From: Lantana camara
Lineage: Eukaryota > Streptophyta > Magnoliopsida > Lamiales > Verbenaceae
Direction: 5' to 3'
Length of the DNA: 64,000 nucleotides
Assembly: GCA_037501455.1 (NCBI GenBank)
Contig: CM074863.1
Coordinates: 15,434,001-15,498,000, forward strand
Both the position numbers and the translations under genes were made by a program. Shown in pieces: positions 11,584-23,921 of this stretch (position 1 is the first letter of the stretch; each line of letters starts with the position of its first letter). Under the pieces are notes generated by a model. That model was not told where the DNA came from. It did no database searches and saw only the letters and a program-made list of their open reading frames with translations.

Positions 11584-14500
11584 ATATCTATTTTGTGTTT
11601 CAATTCAAATTATCACTATATATGTATATGGGGGTGTTTCTGAAAATTTAAGTTATGATTTTGAAGATGTAAACAAAATTTGAAATTGTAATAAATATTA
11701 GTAAAGTCGCAAGTGTTTATGTGGAAAAGGGTGAAAAAGAAGAAAAAACCTAGGAGGTTAAGTTTGGAAAGGTGGAAAAGGGTGAAAAAGAAGAAAAACT
11801 AGGAGGTTGAGTTTGAAAAAGAAAATAATTTTACTTTTTAGGAAGTTAGATTCTAATTTACTTCTATTTTTATTTTTATTTTAAAAAAAAATCTTTTTAA
11901 AATAAGTAGAAATTGACTTTATAAACACTTCTGAAATACCAAGACAAAAGAGAAAGAAACAAAAATATAAAAAATACGAGATACTCGTGTAGCAACTATT
12001 TTGAGTCTCTATGTTAATTTCTTCTGTCACTTAAATAAAAAAATATCAATAATTCAATTCTTCCTTCTTTCTGTATGTTTTCTCTTCTATTTTTTCCACT
12101 ATATCTTTTTTCTTTTCTTTTTTCCACACATTCTCTTCTATTTTTTCCACTATATATATATATATATTTTCCTCACACACTCATTCAAATCACTTGGTCA
12201 ACCCTTGTTAGCTCGTTGTTATCCACTATATCTTTTTCTTCCTTCTCTTTTTTTTTTATGTTTTCTCTTCTATATTTTTATTTTATTACGGGATTGAATT
12301 TCTTCTATATTATTTTTGGGTTTTTTTTTTTTTTTTTATATCACATTATGGATTTAAATCTGAAGCCTATTCGGATAATTAATATATAAAATTCACCTTA
12401 TCAATAGTACATCCGTTAAGTTACACTATTTAGTAGTATCTTTTCTCTTTTATATATTTATATATTTAGTTGCAGCCACATAAATCATCTTTTAACTTAT
12501 CTTAAACTTACTATGTCAAAATCTATAACTTTGTGTTATAGGAACTTAAAAGTTAAATTATATTTTTAATTTACCTATGCATCAAGTGCGACAAGTTACA
12601 AAATTTACCTATTTGTGACATGAAAGTGAGATTGAATTTGAATATTATTCCTTCTCATTTTATTTTCAAAGATCATATCCACAATTTGGGCCCACTTATA
12701 TGCTTTATGTTAGACCAAAATGGGGCCCGAGCCCAACAGACACTAATATTGGATATATAGTCCATATTCCCATTATGTGGCATACTCATCCATAATCCAA
12801 CTAATTTGTTATTGGCACTAAACTCACACGCAACTTGTCAATCCTTCCTACGTTATCGCCAATCGTCTCTTATCTTTATATTTTATAACAATTATTATTA
12901 GAAAGTGACCCCTTTTCTGTAGTTACGTCGCATGAAAGCAACGCAAAAATTTTCAAACAAGTTGCATGGGAATTGAATAATCTTACGTACAACTTTGAGG
13001 AGAAAACACTACATACATACATACATGCATGTATTTTACAGCAACGGAACCAGGATTTAAACCGAGAGTTGATGTTGAATATAAAAAAATGATGAATTTA
13101 GATAGTGAGAATATAAGTTTTCAGAATTTTATACGTTGCTAGGGACACATATGTGACTATGACGTCAACTTGGCTATGTCCTTGCATGTTAATGTTTACC
13201 ATAATTAAATGTAACGTCTATTGTCGATCCTTTGAAATTTATCAAGTAAGAAGCGTTCAGTATGTAATATAAGTGTATATATATAACTAAAAAATGTTAT
13301 TGAACAACTTAAATTGAGTGCTTTTCTTGTAATTATTGAGAATTTTTTAAAAGTGTGAACTAGAAAAGCTTTGATGATTTAATTAATAAAGCGCAAATTA
13401 AAAGATGATGGATTAGACAATAATGCATAAATTTCTTAATTCCCTCAATGCGTGTCAGGTTTTCATATATATATATATTTTTCGAGCACAAAACTACTAT
13501 CTGGTCCTACATGCAACTAAAGCTCCTTTCTTAAAAAATAAATACTAAAAGTTAACTAAACCGAAATTAATTCAATAAAGTAAAGGTATGCATATCTATC
13601 TTATAAATAAACCAAAGATAGAGTGATAATTAAAATGTATTCTGAACGGGATTCTAATGCAATTTCGCTTAAAATTTCACAAAGGAAACTTATATTCTCT
13701 AATGTTAGGTACATAATATAAGGAAAAAATAAAAATTTGACTGGGATTTTCGACCGGATGAGTCCCATCGGTAAACCGTTGGAATATATATCGAGAAGAG
13801 AAATAAGTTGCTATTTTCAGTTTGTTAGTCTATTCAAGTAAATAAATTCAATTAGTACGTAGGAGTCCCTAGCTTATCTGTTAGATCTAGATATGTGGTG
13901 AGTTTGACATAGAATAGATATAAGTTATACCAAAATATAATAATTTCATTTTGGTTGTGTGCCTACTATATGGTTAAGGTGACAAACTCATGCTAACCAA
14001 TATTGTTCTTGATTAAGACATGGAAATATGGGCATTTAATTATGAGTAGACTGTCTTATCTGTCATCATTTGGCAATTTTAGTTTTGGATAAATTATGTA
14101 TATATATATATTGAATATTAATTACAACATATTAAAGTAATTAATACATAAGGATATCATACGTATGCATGTCTATTAATACACTTAACTCGTATATGTG
14201 AGTGAAAAATGAGATAAAATATAAACTTGAAGCAGAAGATCTCGGCCCTAACTAGAGGGAATCAAGAAAGTGAAATATTACAGTAATTAAAGTCGGTTTG
14301 CAACTTCTAGTTGTTGATTTGCAGTACTTAGGAGTAAATTTTTAATTATTATTGCTGATCAAGTGCTACCTATATATGTACGAAGAAGGAAGTATAACAA
14401 ACTAGTCTTAGGGCAAAAAATTTAGGTGAATTAAGTTGCTTAGGTATTTTGGTGAGGAGTTGGTAGCCTACAACTAAAATTGTAACTCACTTTGTTAGTT

Positions 14501-15904
14501 AGAGGAGGATTGAGGTGCATCTAATCAAATGCTTCAAAGATATGAATTATGACTCTTGTACTCATTAAATATGCTCAAACTTTCTTTACAACTCTGTTTT
14601 CTTTCTAAAGTAAGAATTCTTTTCCTAAGATCTCTGCATATAAAATTTTAAACAATTTAAATTCACCAATATTGTCAATTTGTCATTATTGTAAGTTTAC
14701 AAATTATAACATCATAATATATAACATCACAAATAATAATTCATTTAATTTCGATTATGGATTCTTGCAAATTATATGTAAATGCTCAAAATTAGTACTA
14801 ATCACATACATAGTCACGTAGCTATTTTTACAGATCACTAAAATTTAACTTGTCTTTACTGATGACAATTACTTATTAAGCCTAATTTTCCCTGTTGATA
14901 GTAGTTGTTTACTAAAATATTCGAATACGAAAATTTTTGATTAAAATTAACAATATGTCGAATCATTGATTGCATCACTTGATGTACTAACGTGCATATT
15001 TTGGTATATAAAAATCTTGGGGTTTTGGTAAAAATTACGACTATGCCGTAATAACCGAATTAATGAAAAAAGTACTATAGTTTCTTAAATTCTTGAAATA
15101 TAATGAACCATACTTACGATTGTTGATTTTTCAAGTCAAAGTAGCAAGTATTAACTAGCCTGAACAACTGTCAACTGCAACCTTGTTACGTTCTTAAATA
15201 AACTACACTACATCAAAGTTCAATTTCCAGGAATTAATGACATTTGTTGGGAAGGTTAACCAACTTGCAAGAAAATTTTGACTTTTATTAGCAACTCCAT
15301 TTTCATTTATTCAGGAAGATATATACATATGAAACGTTTTCAATCTTGGATGCTTTTTGTTACACAAAGTACTACATATCATTGCCAGTTTGCCACATTA
15401 ATTACAATTCATTATATTTTCCTCTTATTAATGTTCATAATTTGATGTTCAATTAATCCATAACACATTTAATGATTGTATGTATCCTTGTAAGGAAACT
15501 ATTTAGATATTTCTGCGGTTCGAATTTCTTATTTTATTTTTCATTATTTAGTTTACTTATCTCCTTCAATTTTAATTGTCTATCAAATACACTTGACGTT
15601 TGTGAATTACTAAAATATAAAATGAAATATTTTAACAAAAACATAAAATCAGATATCGGTCGATAGGATAGCGATTTTGAGCGTGGCTTTAACACAGAAA
15701 ACTATGGGAAGTTTAAGGAATTATCAAACTCCCTAATGAGATTTTGAGAAAAGCATAACAATTAAAATTATAATTAACCCTTTTTTTCCCTTCGTTTTCA
15801 AGTCTTTCAGCTTTTTCTGCAACTGCCCTTTTGTTGAAAATTTTGTGGCAGAAAGAAAGGTTCAAATTTATGTAAGGATCAACAAAATTGGCCTCCACCT
15901 ATGA
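11584..15904. other. AT-rich intergenic DNA, no gene seen
   Basis: Nothing codes convincingly. Visible items are a near-duplicate purine-rich motif (GGTGGAAAAGGGTGAAAAAG at about 11727 and 11771), a pyrimidine-rich stretch (12060-12320) in which TTTTCTCTTCTATTTTTTCC recurs, and scattered (TA)n runs. Long apparent frames in the pyrimidine stretch are Phe/Ser/Leu low complexity. Confidence 0.7.
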
Positions 15905-16030
15905 TGCACAGACACGAACACGACGACATGGACACGACACGACACGACACGGATACGACGACACTGATTTTTTCTTGAATTTCCCACTTGAGAAGTGTCG
16001 GACACGAGTGTCCGACACGACACGACAAGG
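15905..16030. repeat. ACACG-type minisatellite with inverted arms
   Basis: Runs of ACACGACACG flank an AT-rich core, and the right part includes a GACACGAGTGTC-like palindrome. Such CGACAC arms facing each other resemble small MITEs. It lies only about 80 bases upstream of the beta-galactosidase TATA box, so it could affect that promoter. Confidence 0.5.
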
Positions 16031-16105
16031 TAAAATGATATTTTTAGAAGTGTACGTGCATCATAGCCCTCCACCCACCCCCTTTAATTTCCATTCTCTA
16101 ATCCT

Positions 16106-16113
16106 TATATAAA
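16106..16113 (+). promoter_or_regulatory. TATA box of the beta-galactosidase gene
   Basis: TATATAAA lies about 320 bases upstream of the start codon. A start site near 16140 would give a 5' UTR of about 290 bases, rich in pyrimidines as is common in plant leaders. Confidence 0.7.
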
Positions 16114-16429
16114 GCAGTTAGAGCTTCCCCATTTTCTCATGCACACATAACCAAAAACTCCACTGAAACTCTCTTTGTTTATAGATTCTTTCACAAAAAT
16201 CAGAAATTTTTAACTCCATTTTCATCTCATTCTCAAAAGAAGCAATAAAGGAGAGGGGAGTTTATTGGACGTATCTTTAATCCCTTTCCTTCTGCTGTTT
16301 CTTGTGTTCTTTTTCTTGTTCTCTAGTGCCGGCGAAAAAAGATTTGAAATTTGAAGTTATTTTCAACAACCCAAGAAGCAGAGGAGTCCTTCATAAAAAC
16401 TATATTGCAGTGAGATTCTCAAATGAGCG

Positions 16430-19400
16430 ATGGGTTCAATCTGGAAAATGTTGAGAATTAACATTTGGGTTTTTGTAGTTTTGTTCTCATTGGCTTGTTC
16501 TGCAGTTAGAGCAACTGTTTCATATGATGATAAGGCTTTTATCATTAATGGGAGAAGAAGGATTCTTATTTCTGGTTCCATTCACTACCCAAGAAGTACT
16601 CCAGAGGTACTGTTTAATTTCTTTATTTGTTTTTCGAAATTAAAAAAAACCCTTGTGATTTCTTAGTAACATTTACAGTTGATTTTGATATTGTTTTCTT
16701 GTTGGGTATAGATGTGGCCTGATCTTATTCAGAAGGCTAAAGATGGAGGCTTAGATGTTATTCAGACTTATGTTTTCTGGAATGGGCATGAGCCATCTCC
16801 TGGAAAAGTAATGCTGAAAAGCTTGTAATTTTGCGTTCGTTTATTACCTTTTGTCTTTTTTGCAGAAATAAATGGCCATTTATTGAATAAAAACGAAATC
16901 TTTCACCACTTTTTGTCCAGTATAATTTTGAGGGGCGGTTTGACCTTGTCAAGTTCATCAAAATTGCACAGCAAGCCGGCCTTTATGTTCATCTTCGTAT
17001 TGGGCCTTATGTTTGTGCAGAATGGAATTTTGGGTAATGCTTTTATTCATGCAGACTAGAAATTAATGAAATTGTATTTATCTTGAGGTTGGATTAGCCC
17101 ATGAAACTGTTTCTTGATGACTAACTGTATATCCTCTGTTTTGTATTCAGAGGATTCCCTGTTTGGCTAAAATATGTACCAGGAATGGAATTCAGAACAG
17201 ACAATCAGCCTTTCAAGGTTTGATTACGTTTATATAGTTTATTGAGTATGCGAGTTAAATTTTTATTTTTCTTCCTTTTCAATTGATGGTTTGGTTGTTA
17301 CTGGTTGACTATTAAGGTGGCTATGCAAGGATTTGTCCAAAAAATAGTCAGCATGATGAAGTCAGAAAAACTGTTTGAGCCTCAAGGAGGGCCAATAATC
17401 ATGTCTCAGGTTGAAAACTAGTCTTTTTATTTATGAACTTATCTAATTTTATCCCAAAGCTGTCAACTTTTTTTCTTGATATATTTAATCAGTCTTTTGA
17501 ATGAGGATGTTGCAGATAGAGAATGAATATGGACCAGTAGAGTGGGAAATCGGTGCTCCTGGTAAAGCCTACTCTGCATGGGCTGCAAAAATGGCTGTGG
17601 GGCTTAATACTGGTGTTCCGTGGATCATGTGCAAACAAGAAACCGCTCCTGACCCAATTGTATGAATTTCCAATGTTTCCAATGTCTTTTTCAATGTTTT
17701 TTGCTCTGTTTCTTTTTCTACTCACCCTTTTTGGTAGGCGGGTGGGGTGCGGTGGGGTGGAGTGAGATAAGGGGGGCATGGACCTCCATTCTGTTGTCTT
17801 TTTAGGTTTATAATACACGTTACATCTCTCGACTATATTAGACGCCTCGTATACCCCCTAAACTATTAATCGTTAATGAAAAAAATGTAAAGATGTTTGT
17901 ATGTTTCTTGTGTGTTTTGCACTCGAAATTTAACTCAGATTCTTGATTAATTGACAGGTAATAATTGACAGGTAATAATTTTTTCCCCTTTATAATAGAG
18001 AAAGAATGATTAATAGCTTAAGTAATTCTAAGTATAATGAAACAAAGTGAGAAATTAGTATATGATAGTAACAAGTTATCATGGTGATGTTTTGAATTAG
18101 TTGTTAGCTAAGAGCTTGTACGGAATACAGATTTGCTCCATTTCCTGTTATAAAGTGTCTGTAGTAATTCATTATTCCATTCTTACAGATAGATACATGC
18201 AACGGTTTCTACTGTGAAGGCTTCCGTCCTAACAGGCCCAATAAACCGAAAATGTGGACTGAAGCCTGGACTGGCTGGTAATAACTTAAACTTCACATGA
18301 TTTTCCCATTTATTTCAATTGCAACATATTTTCAAGATTACTTTATTCGTTTTTAAGTTCTGTGCATTTTGCTTCAGGTATACACAATTTGGTGGCCCTG
18401 TTCCTCACCGACCAGCTGAAGACATGGCTTTTGCAGTGGCTAGATTTGTCCAGAATAATGGCTCATTCTTCAACTATTACATGGTAACTTTGTTCTTCAT
18501 TTCCTTGATAAAACGGCAATTTGGTCATTTGTGTCTAATTTCATTTTCTTGGTTTTCAGTACCATGGAGGAACAAATTTTGGTCGAAATGCAGCTGGGCT
18601 TTTCGTTGCCACAAGCTATGATTATGATGCTCCAATAGATGAATATGGTAAAATCCTCTGACATCAGTTTGATAGATTTATATGAATCCTAGTTGCTGAC
18701 ATTTTTTGTTATAAACAGGACTTCTAAATGAACCGAAATGGGGACACTTGAGAGATTTACACAAAGCAATTAAGCAGTGTGAACCGGCTTTAGTTTCTTC
18801 ATATCCCACAGTCACATGGCCAGGAAAAAACCAAGAGGTTCATCAGATATTATACTCAAAATATATGTGTATTCAGATCATTTCATTTCTCTTACATCTT
18901 GATCATCCCATCTCAGGTTCATGTATTCAGATCAAAATCCGGGGCTTGTTCTGCATTTCTTTCCAATTTTGACCCTACATTCTCCACAAAGCTGAGTTTC
19001 CAAAATAGGCTATATAATTTGCCCCCTTGGTCAATCAGCATTCTGCCTGACTGCAAAACAGAAGTTTACAACACTGCAAGAGTAAGAAAAGCTGGATTAT
19101 ATATCATTTTCCTTCATTTTTCTTTCGAAAGAGATGATTTTTTATGCATATATATATATGTGTTGAGCAGATTAGTTCTAGAACTTCCCAGCCAAAAATG
19201 GTGCCTGTAGTTGGCGGATTACGTTGGCAATCATATACGGAACAAACTCCTTCAGCTGATGACAGCGACACACTTTCAAAGCAAGGTTTGTGGGAGCAAA
19301 TAAGTGTCACTAAAGACTCCTCTGATTATTTATGGTACCTAACAGAGTAAGTACTGACTGGAATCCTCGCATTTCTTGGTTTTGTTGTTAGTTTATGACA

Positions 19401-20651
19401 TTTGTATTCAAATTTTTTTTTATTTTGAATAACAGTGTGAATATAGCTTCTAATGAGGGGTTTCTGAAGAGTGGGAAGTGGCCCCTTCTCACAGTTATGT
19501 CAGCCGGCCATGCATTGCATGTTTTCATCAATGGCCGTTTATCAGGTAAGAGAACATTCTTTGATCTTATTATTACATTCTTTAATGTTCTTATCATGTC
19601 TTATGTGATTCTGGTACTGTGGTAGGAACGGTATACGGGAGCCTGGATAGACCAAAATTAACTTTTAATGGCAACGTAAATTTGAGGGCTGGAATCAACA
19701 AAATATCCTTGCTTAGTGTTGCTGTCGGCCTACCGGTTAGTAAATGAAAGAAAAAAGCAGAATTTTCTTTTTATAATCCCTTTTACTGATGTTAATAGTC
19801 TACATCAAGCTCTTACCAAACGGATTTTATTTAAATATGTGACAGAACGTCGGTGTGCATTACGAGAGGTGGAATACGGGAGTCCTCGGCCCGGTCACTT
19901 TGAAGGGGCTTAATGAGGGGACAAAGGACTTGACAAAGCAGAGATGGTCTTACAAGGTTCTTGTCCTAAAACAATAATATTCACTATATTATAAAAGTCA
20001 AGACATTTCAACTCACTTTTTGTTTGTTCTACACGGTTAGGCCGGTTTGAGAGGCGAATCACTGAATCTTGATACTGTAACTGGAAGTTCTTCAGTTGAA
20101 TGGGTAGAGGGATCACTCTTGGCCCAAAAGCAACCTCTAACGTGGTATAAGGTGAAACAATCCTCGACATTTTTTTGCATGCTTCTGAAGTGAAGATTTA
20201 ATATAATCTACTTGATAATAAACATTTAATCATGTATCTGGTTTTTACAGGCTACATTCAATGCACCAGCAGGAAATGAGCCATTGGGTTTGGATATGAT
20301 GGGTATGGGGAAAGGAGAAATATGGATAAATGGACAAAGTATAGGCAGACATTGGCCTGGATATGCAGCAAAAGGGAACTGTGGAGGTTGTAGTTATGCT
20401 GGCACCTTCAGTGAGAAGAAATGCCAAGCAGGTTGTGGGCAACCCTCCCAGAGATGGTAAAAGAACACAACATAATGAGATTTTTCTAAATAAATGTTTT
20501 CTTTTCTGGCTAAAGATTTCTTACAAGAATGTGAAATTCCAGGTACCATGTTCCTCGTTCGTGGGTGAAACCGAGTGGGAATGTTTTGGTTGTATTCGAA
20601 GAATGGGGTGGCGACCCGACCAAGATCTCTTTAGTTAAGAGATTGGCATAA
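16430..20651 (+). CDS. BGAL: Beta-galactosidase, GH35, secreted (18 exons, 729 aa)
   Basis: Exons: 16430-16606, 16712-16807, 16921-17033, 17151-17217, 17317-17409, 17516-17659, 18189-18277, 18378-18483, 18560-18647, 18719-18837, 18917-19081, 19171-19346, 19436-19545, 19626-19735, 19846-19956, 20041-20151, 20251-20456, 20543-20651. All junctions are GT-AG and stay in frame. A signal peptide (1 to about 28) targets the apoplast. The GH35 domain carries SGSIHYPRS, acid/base E186 in IENEYG and nucleophile E255 in WTEAWTGW. Beta-sandwich domains follow, with the Cys-rich [11 protein letters not shown] segment. Translation stops shortly after [10 protein letters not shown], so the C-terminal SUEL lectin domain found in some plant BGALs is absent, as in the shorter subfamily. 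It should release terminal galactose from wall galactans and arabinogalactans. AATAAA at 20683 may signal polyadenylation. The gene looks intact. Confidence 0.96.
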
Positions 20652-21959
20652 GAAAGATGCTCTATTTGTCAGTTATATACCAAATAAAAAGCTCTTCAAG
20701 AAGTGAAGAATGGGGGATTGCTGAGCTTCAAGAAGTTATGGAAAAGCTTATATATCTCAAGTTTCCACAAGCTCACTGATGCTTTGGGGGATGACTGAAT
20801 TGTACAGGTATACCATTCTCCTGCCAGTGATATAGGTATTGATGCAGTTGAAGACAAGGCATTTATACATATATTTGTATAGATATAGATATATAGAGAA
20901 AAATAGTTGGAATTTGAATGTAATGAAGGTATAGTTTGTGAAATGGATAAGTCAGTGAACACCTGGTTCATTGGAGTGTTATTGTAAATGCAGATATAAT
21001 ATGTGCTTGGATTTTCAGCAGATATTTGATATAAAATGAATAGTGCCTTTTATCATTTGGTATTTAATGTAAATTTCTAGTCCAGATATGGTTGTGCCGA
21101 ACCCCAACCAATCATATGCAAATGAGTATTACTTGTTATTTGATTGATCACTCTTTCTTAAATTTCTATCAGTTACACCATGAGGATAGAACATTTATCC
21201 TCTCATTGCATTGGTGTGGCTGTACCATGTTTAGACTAAAATTACCCCAACTTCGCTATAGTGACACGAAATCCATCACAGGATGGCGAAACCAAGAAAA
21301 TGATGTAGGGATTACAATGCTTTAGTAATTACGGCGTCTAAACATTCAAAGCATCACATACACATTCCATGTCCTTGTTCTTCTGAAAAACATCTTTGCC
21401 TTAATATCTCCACCTGATTACTCTACTGAAATGATTCCTTTGCATCCGGTGGCCCGTCTCCACCGAGTCTGAACACAAGTAGCTTTTCGATACATTTCAG
21501 CAGACAAAATTGCAAATCTTCAATTTCAGTTGGCCAACGAACTTGAGGGCTTCCTCTTCTTGACGATTATGTTTCCATTTCTTTTTGGCTCTGCACAGAT
21601 TTTTGTGCATCTGTTAACATGTGTGTATTTCCAGTATCAGCGTAGTGCAAAACCAGGGAACATCCTGCTGTTGCATTTAAATGATCGGAGACACAAGTAA
21701 GATGTCTAATGGAATCCTCCTCAACAACAGGTTTTGCTCGTTGCAGTTGAAGATCCTGATTTTACATTTTGAAAATTAATATTCGAACATGATTGTAACT
21801 GTCAAATCGAACTAAAACAAGCATTATAATTATCAAAGGAGACAAAAGTATGTGATGACAAATGTGAGTTCACTTAATAAATCCTGGAAAAGTACAATAA
21901 CTTGTATATTTTGCAAAGATAATTGTTTCCATCTTCTCCAGCCACTCATACCCACAAGA
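20652..21959. other. 3' UTR of beta-galactosidase and intergenic DNA before the PAO cluster
   Basis: The first about 400 bases are plausibly the 3' UTR, with AATAAA at 20683 and T-rich sequence to about 21070. From there to 21850 no gene or repeat was recognised. The last about 100 bases should be the PAO leader. Confidence 0.55.
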
Positions 21960-23456
21960 ATGGCGAGCACACAGCCAAGAATTGTGATAATTGGAGCTGG
22001 ACTTGCAGGACTCACCGCTGCTAACAAGCTCTACACATCTCCGAAATCCGATCAGCTTTTCCAGCTTCTGGTTGTCGAGGGCGGAGACAGAATCGGCGGC
22101 CGGATTAACTCGTCGGAGTTTTGCGGCGCCGGGATCGAGGAGGGCGCCACCTGGATTCATGGAATCGAAGGCAGCCCACTTTACAAAATCGCACAACAAA
22201 CGAAATCGCTCCATTCGCGGCAGCCATGGGAGTGCATGGATGGGTTCCCTCCTGAAAATCCCGTCACCGTCGCAGAAGGTGGGCATGAGCTAAATCCGTC
22301 CATCGTTGACCCTATTTCAAACCTTTTCAAAAATCTCATGGATTACATTCAGGGAAAGCCCGTCAATGAAAGCGACAGTGATTTCTCTGAAATAATGAAA
22401 CATTGCGGCAGCAATCGTGGAGAAAATGATTCAAGTATCGGCTCTTTTCTGAGAAAAGGTCTCGAGGCTTACTGGGGTTTCTCGAAAGATGCGCAAGAAG
22501 TTGAAGGAGTTGGGAATTGGAGCTCGAGATCCCTGGAAGAGGCTATTTTCGCAATGCACGAGAACACGGAGAAGGCTGTGAGGGCGGCGGATGATTTGTT
22601 TTCCGTGGATTGCAGTTCAGAGAGAGAGTACGAAGTGTTTCCAGGTGAGGAAATTACTATCGCCAGAGGATACTCGCGTCTGGTTGAATGTTTGGCCTCT
22701 GTTTTACCAATTGGGATGATCCAATTAGGCAAGAAAGTTGTCAAAATCGAATGGCAGCGAGATGATTTCAGACCAGTTAAGCTGCATTTCTGCGATGGAT
22801 CGAGCATATCAGTTGATCACGTAATAGTCACTGTTTCACTCGGGGTTCTAAAACAGGGGATTAGCCAAGATTGCAGTTTGTTCAATCCTCCCCTGCCTGA
22901 TTTCAAGATTCAGGCAATTTCAAGACTCGGATATGGGATTGAAAACAAGATCTTCTTACAACTGAAGAATGATGTGAAATTTCCCATGTTGCAGATGGTT
23001 TTCCACGAACCAGATTCTGAATTAAAACAGCCGGAGATTCCCCACTGGATTAGGATGACATCTTTGATATACCCGATTTACAAAGATTCAAGAGTTTTAG
23101 TTTCGTGGTTTACAGGGAAACACGCCCTGGAAATAGAATCCCTTAGTGATGAGGAGATTATTGACGGCTTCTCGAGAACCACATCGAATTTGTTGTCTTC
23201 AAATGTGGAATTCAGTAAGGTTTTGAGGACCAAATGGGGGAGCAATCCTCTGTTTCTTGGATCTTACAGCTTCGTGGCGGTTGGATCGAGTGGAGACGAT
23301 ATTGATGCATTGGCGGAGCCATTGGCAGGCCTGGAGATACTGTTTGCGGGAGAAGCCACACACAGGACGCATTATTCGAGCACTCATGGAGCTTACCTCA
23401 GTGGGATTAGAGAAGCTAATAGGCTTCTCAAATACTACACTCGTTCTGCTTTGTGA
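21960..23456 (+). CDS. PAO5: Polyamine oxidase, PAO5-like, copy 1 (498 aa, intronless)
   Basis: This FAD-dependent amine oxidase resembles Arabidopsis PAO5, a cytosolic enzyme acting on thermospermine/spermine. The FAD motif GAGLAG is at residues 12-17, VVEGG..RIGGRI at 38-49, TVSLGVLK in the middle, and the C-terminal FAD/substrate motif FAGEATHRTHYSSTHGAY begins at about 462. The start at 21960 (MASTQPR) matches both paralogues; an in-frame ATG at 21852 would add 36 unmatched residues. A loop before FAGE is about nine residues shorter than in the other two copies. There is no signal peptide and no SKL-type peroxisomal tail (ends SAL). It is the most diverged of three local copies and is complete. 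Confidence 0.93.
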   Translation: MASTQPRIVIIGAGLAGLTAANKLYTSPKSDQLFQLLVVEGGDRIGGRINSSEFCGAGIEEGATWIHGIEGSPLYKIAQQTKSLHSRQPWECMDGFPPENPVTVAEGGHELNPSIVDPISNLFKNLMDYIQGKPVNESDSDFSEIMKHCGSNRGENDSSIGSFLRKGLEAYWGFSKDAQEVEGVGNWSSRSLEEAIFAMHENTEKAVRAADDLFSVDCSSEREYEVFPGEEITIARGYSRLVECLASVLPIGMIQLGKKVVKIEWQRDDFRPVKLHFCDGSSISVDHVIVTVSLGVLKQGISQDCSLFNPPLPDFKIQAISRLGYGIENKIFLQLKNDVKFPMLQMVFHEPDSELKQPEIPHWIRMTSLIYPIYKDSRVLVSWFTGKHALEIESLSDEEIIDGFSRTTSNLLSSNVEFSKVLRTKWGSNPLFLGSYSFVAVGSSGDDIDALAEPLAGLEILFAGEATHRTHYSSTHGAYLSGIREANRLLKYYTRSAL

Positions 23457-23921
23457 ATACGGATCAGATGTATCATATTTTCAGCATTCCAAATTCGTGT
23501 TTTTCGAATATTATTGTCATCCCTTCCTTCTATTTAAAAACGTATAACATGGAAGGTGGTCAAGTCTTGTCAAAATTTTATCTAAAGTCCTAAGTATTGA
23601 AGTTGTCTTTTAACTTGTACTAAACAAACGGCGTTAAAAATGTCACTTTACATTACAAATACGTATGGTAGTTAAAAAGAAAAAACTATTAACTTGTGAT
23701 TTATGTGAACAATTATTAGCCCACCTTGCTGATCACTTGGGCCCTGGAAATATCAATTCGTTGTTGAATCATGAACCAGAAAAAGCAAAAAAAGGGAAGT
23801 GGTGGGCTTTGTGCTTGGATAGATTGCTGATTGCCTCTTGTTTCGGACTGTCGGTGCAACTGCAACTCTAAAGCATCCTTCTTATCATTCTCTTTCTCTA
23901 CAACCTTCCGCAATCACTGAA
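23457..23921. other. Spacer between PAO copies 1 and 2
   Basis: AT-rich upstream region of PAO copy 2. Similarity to the upstream region of copy 3 begins at about 23855 (GCAACTGCAACTCTAAA) and not before, so the two genes may have different promoters. Confidence 0.55.

Noticed and set aside
12001..12389. Frames of about 100 codons rich in Phe, Leu and Ser
   Set aside because: Translated pyrimidine low-complexity sequence, with no start context or conserved features.
21852..21959. Longer N-terminus for PAO copy 1 (and 23838 for copy 2)
   Set aside because: The extra residues are not shared between copies, while MAST-PRIVIIGAG is shared by all three.
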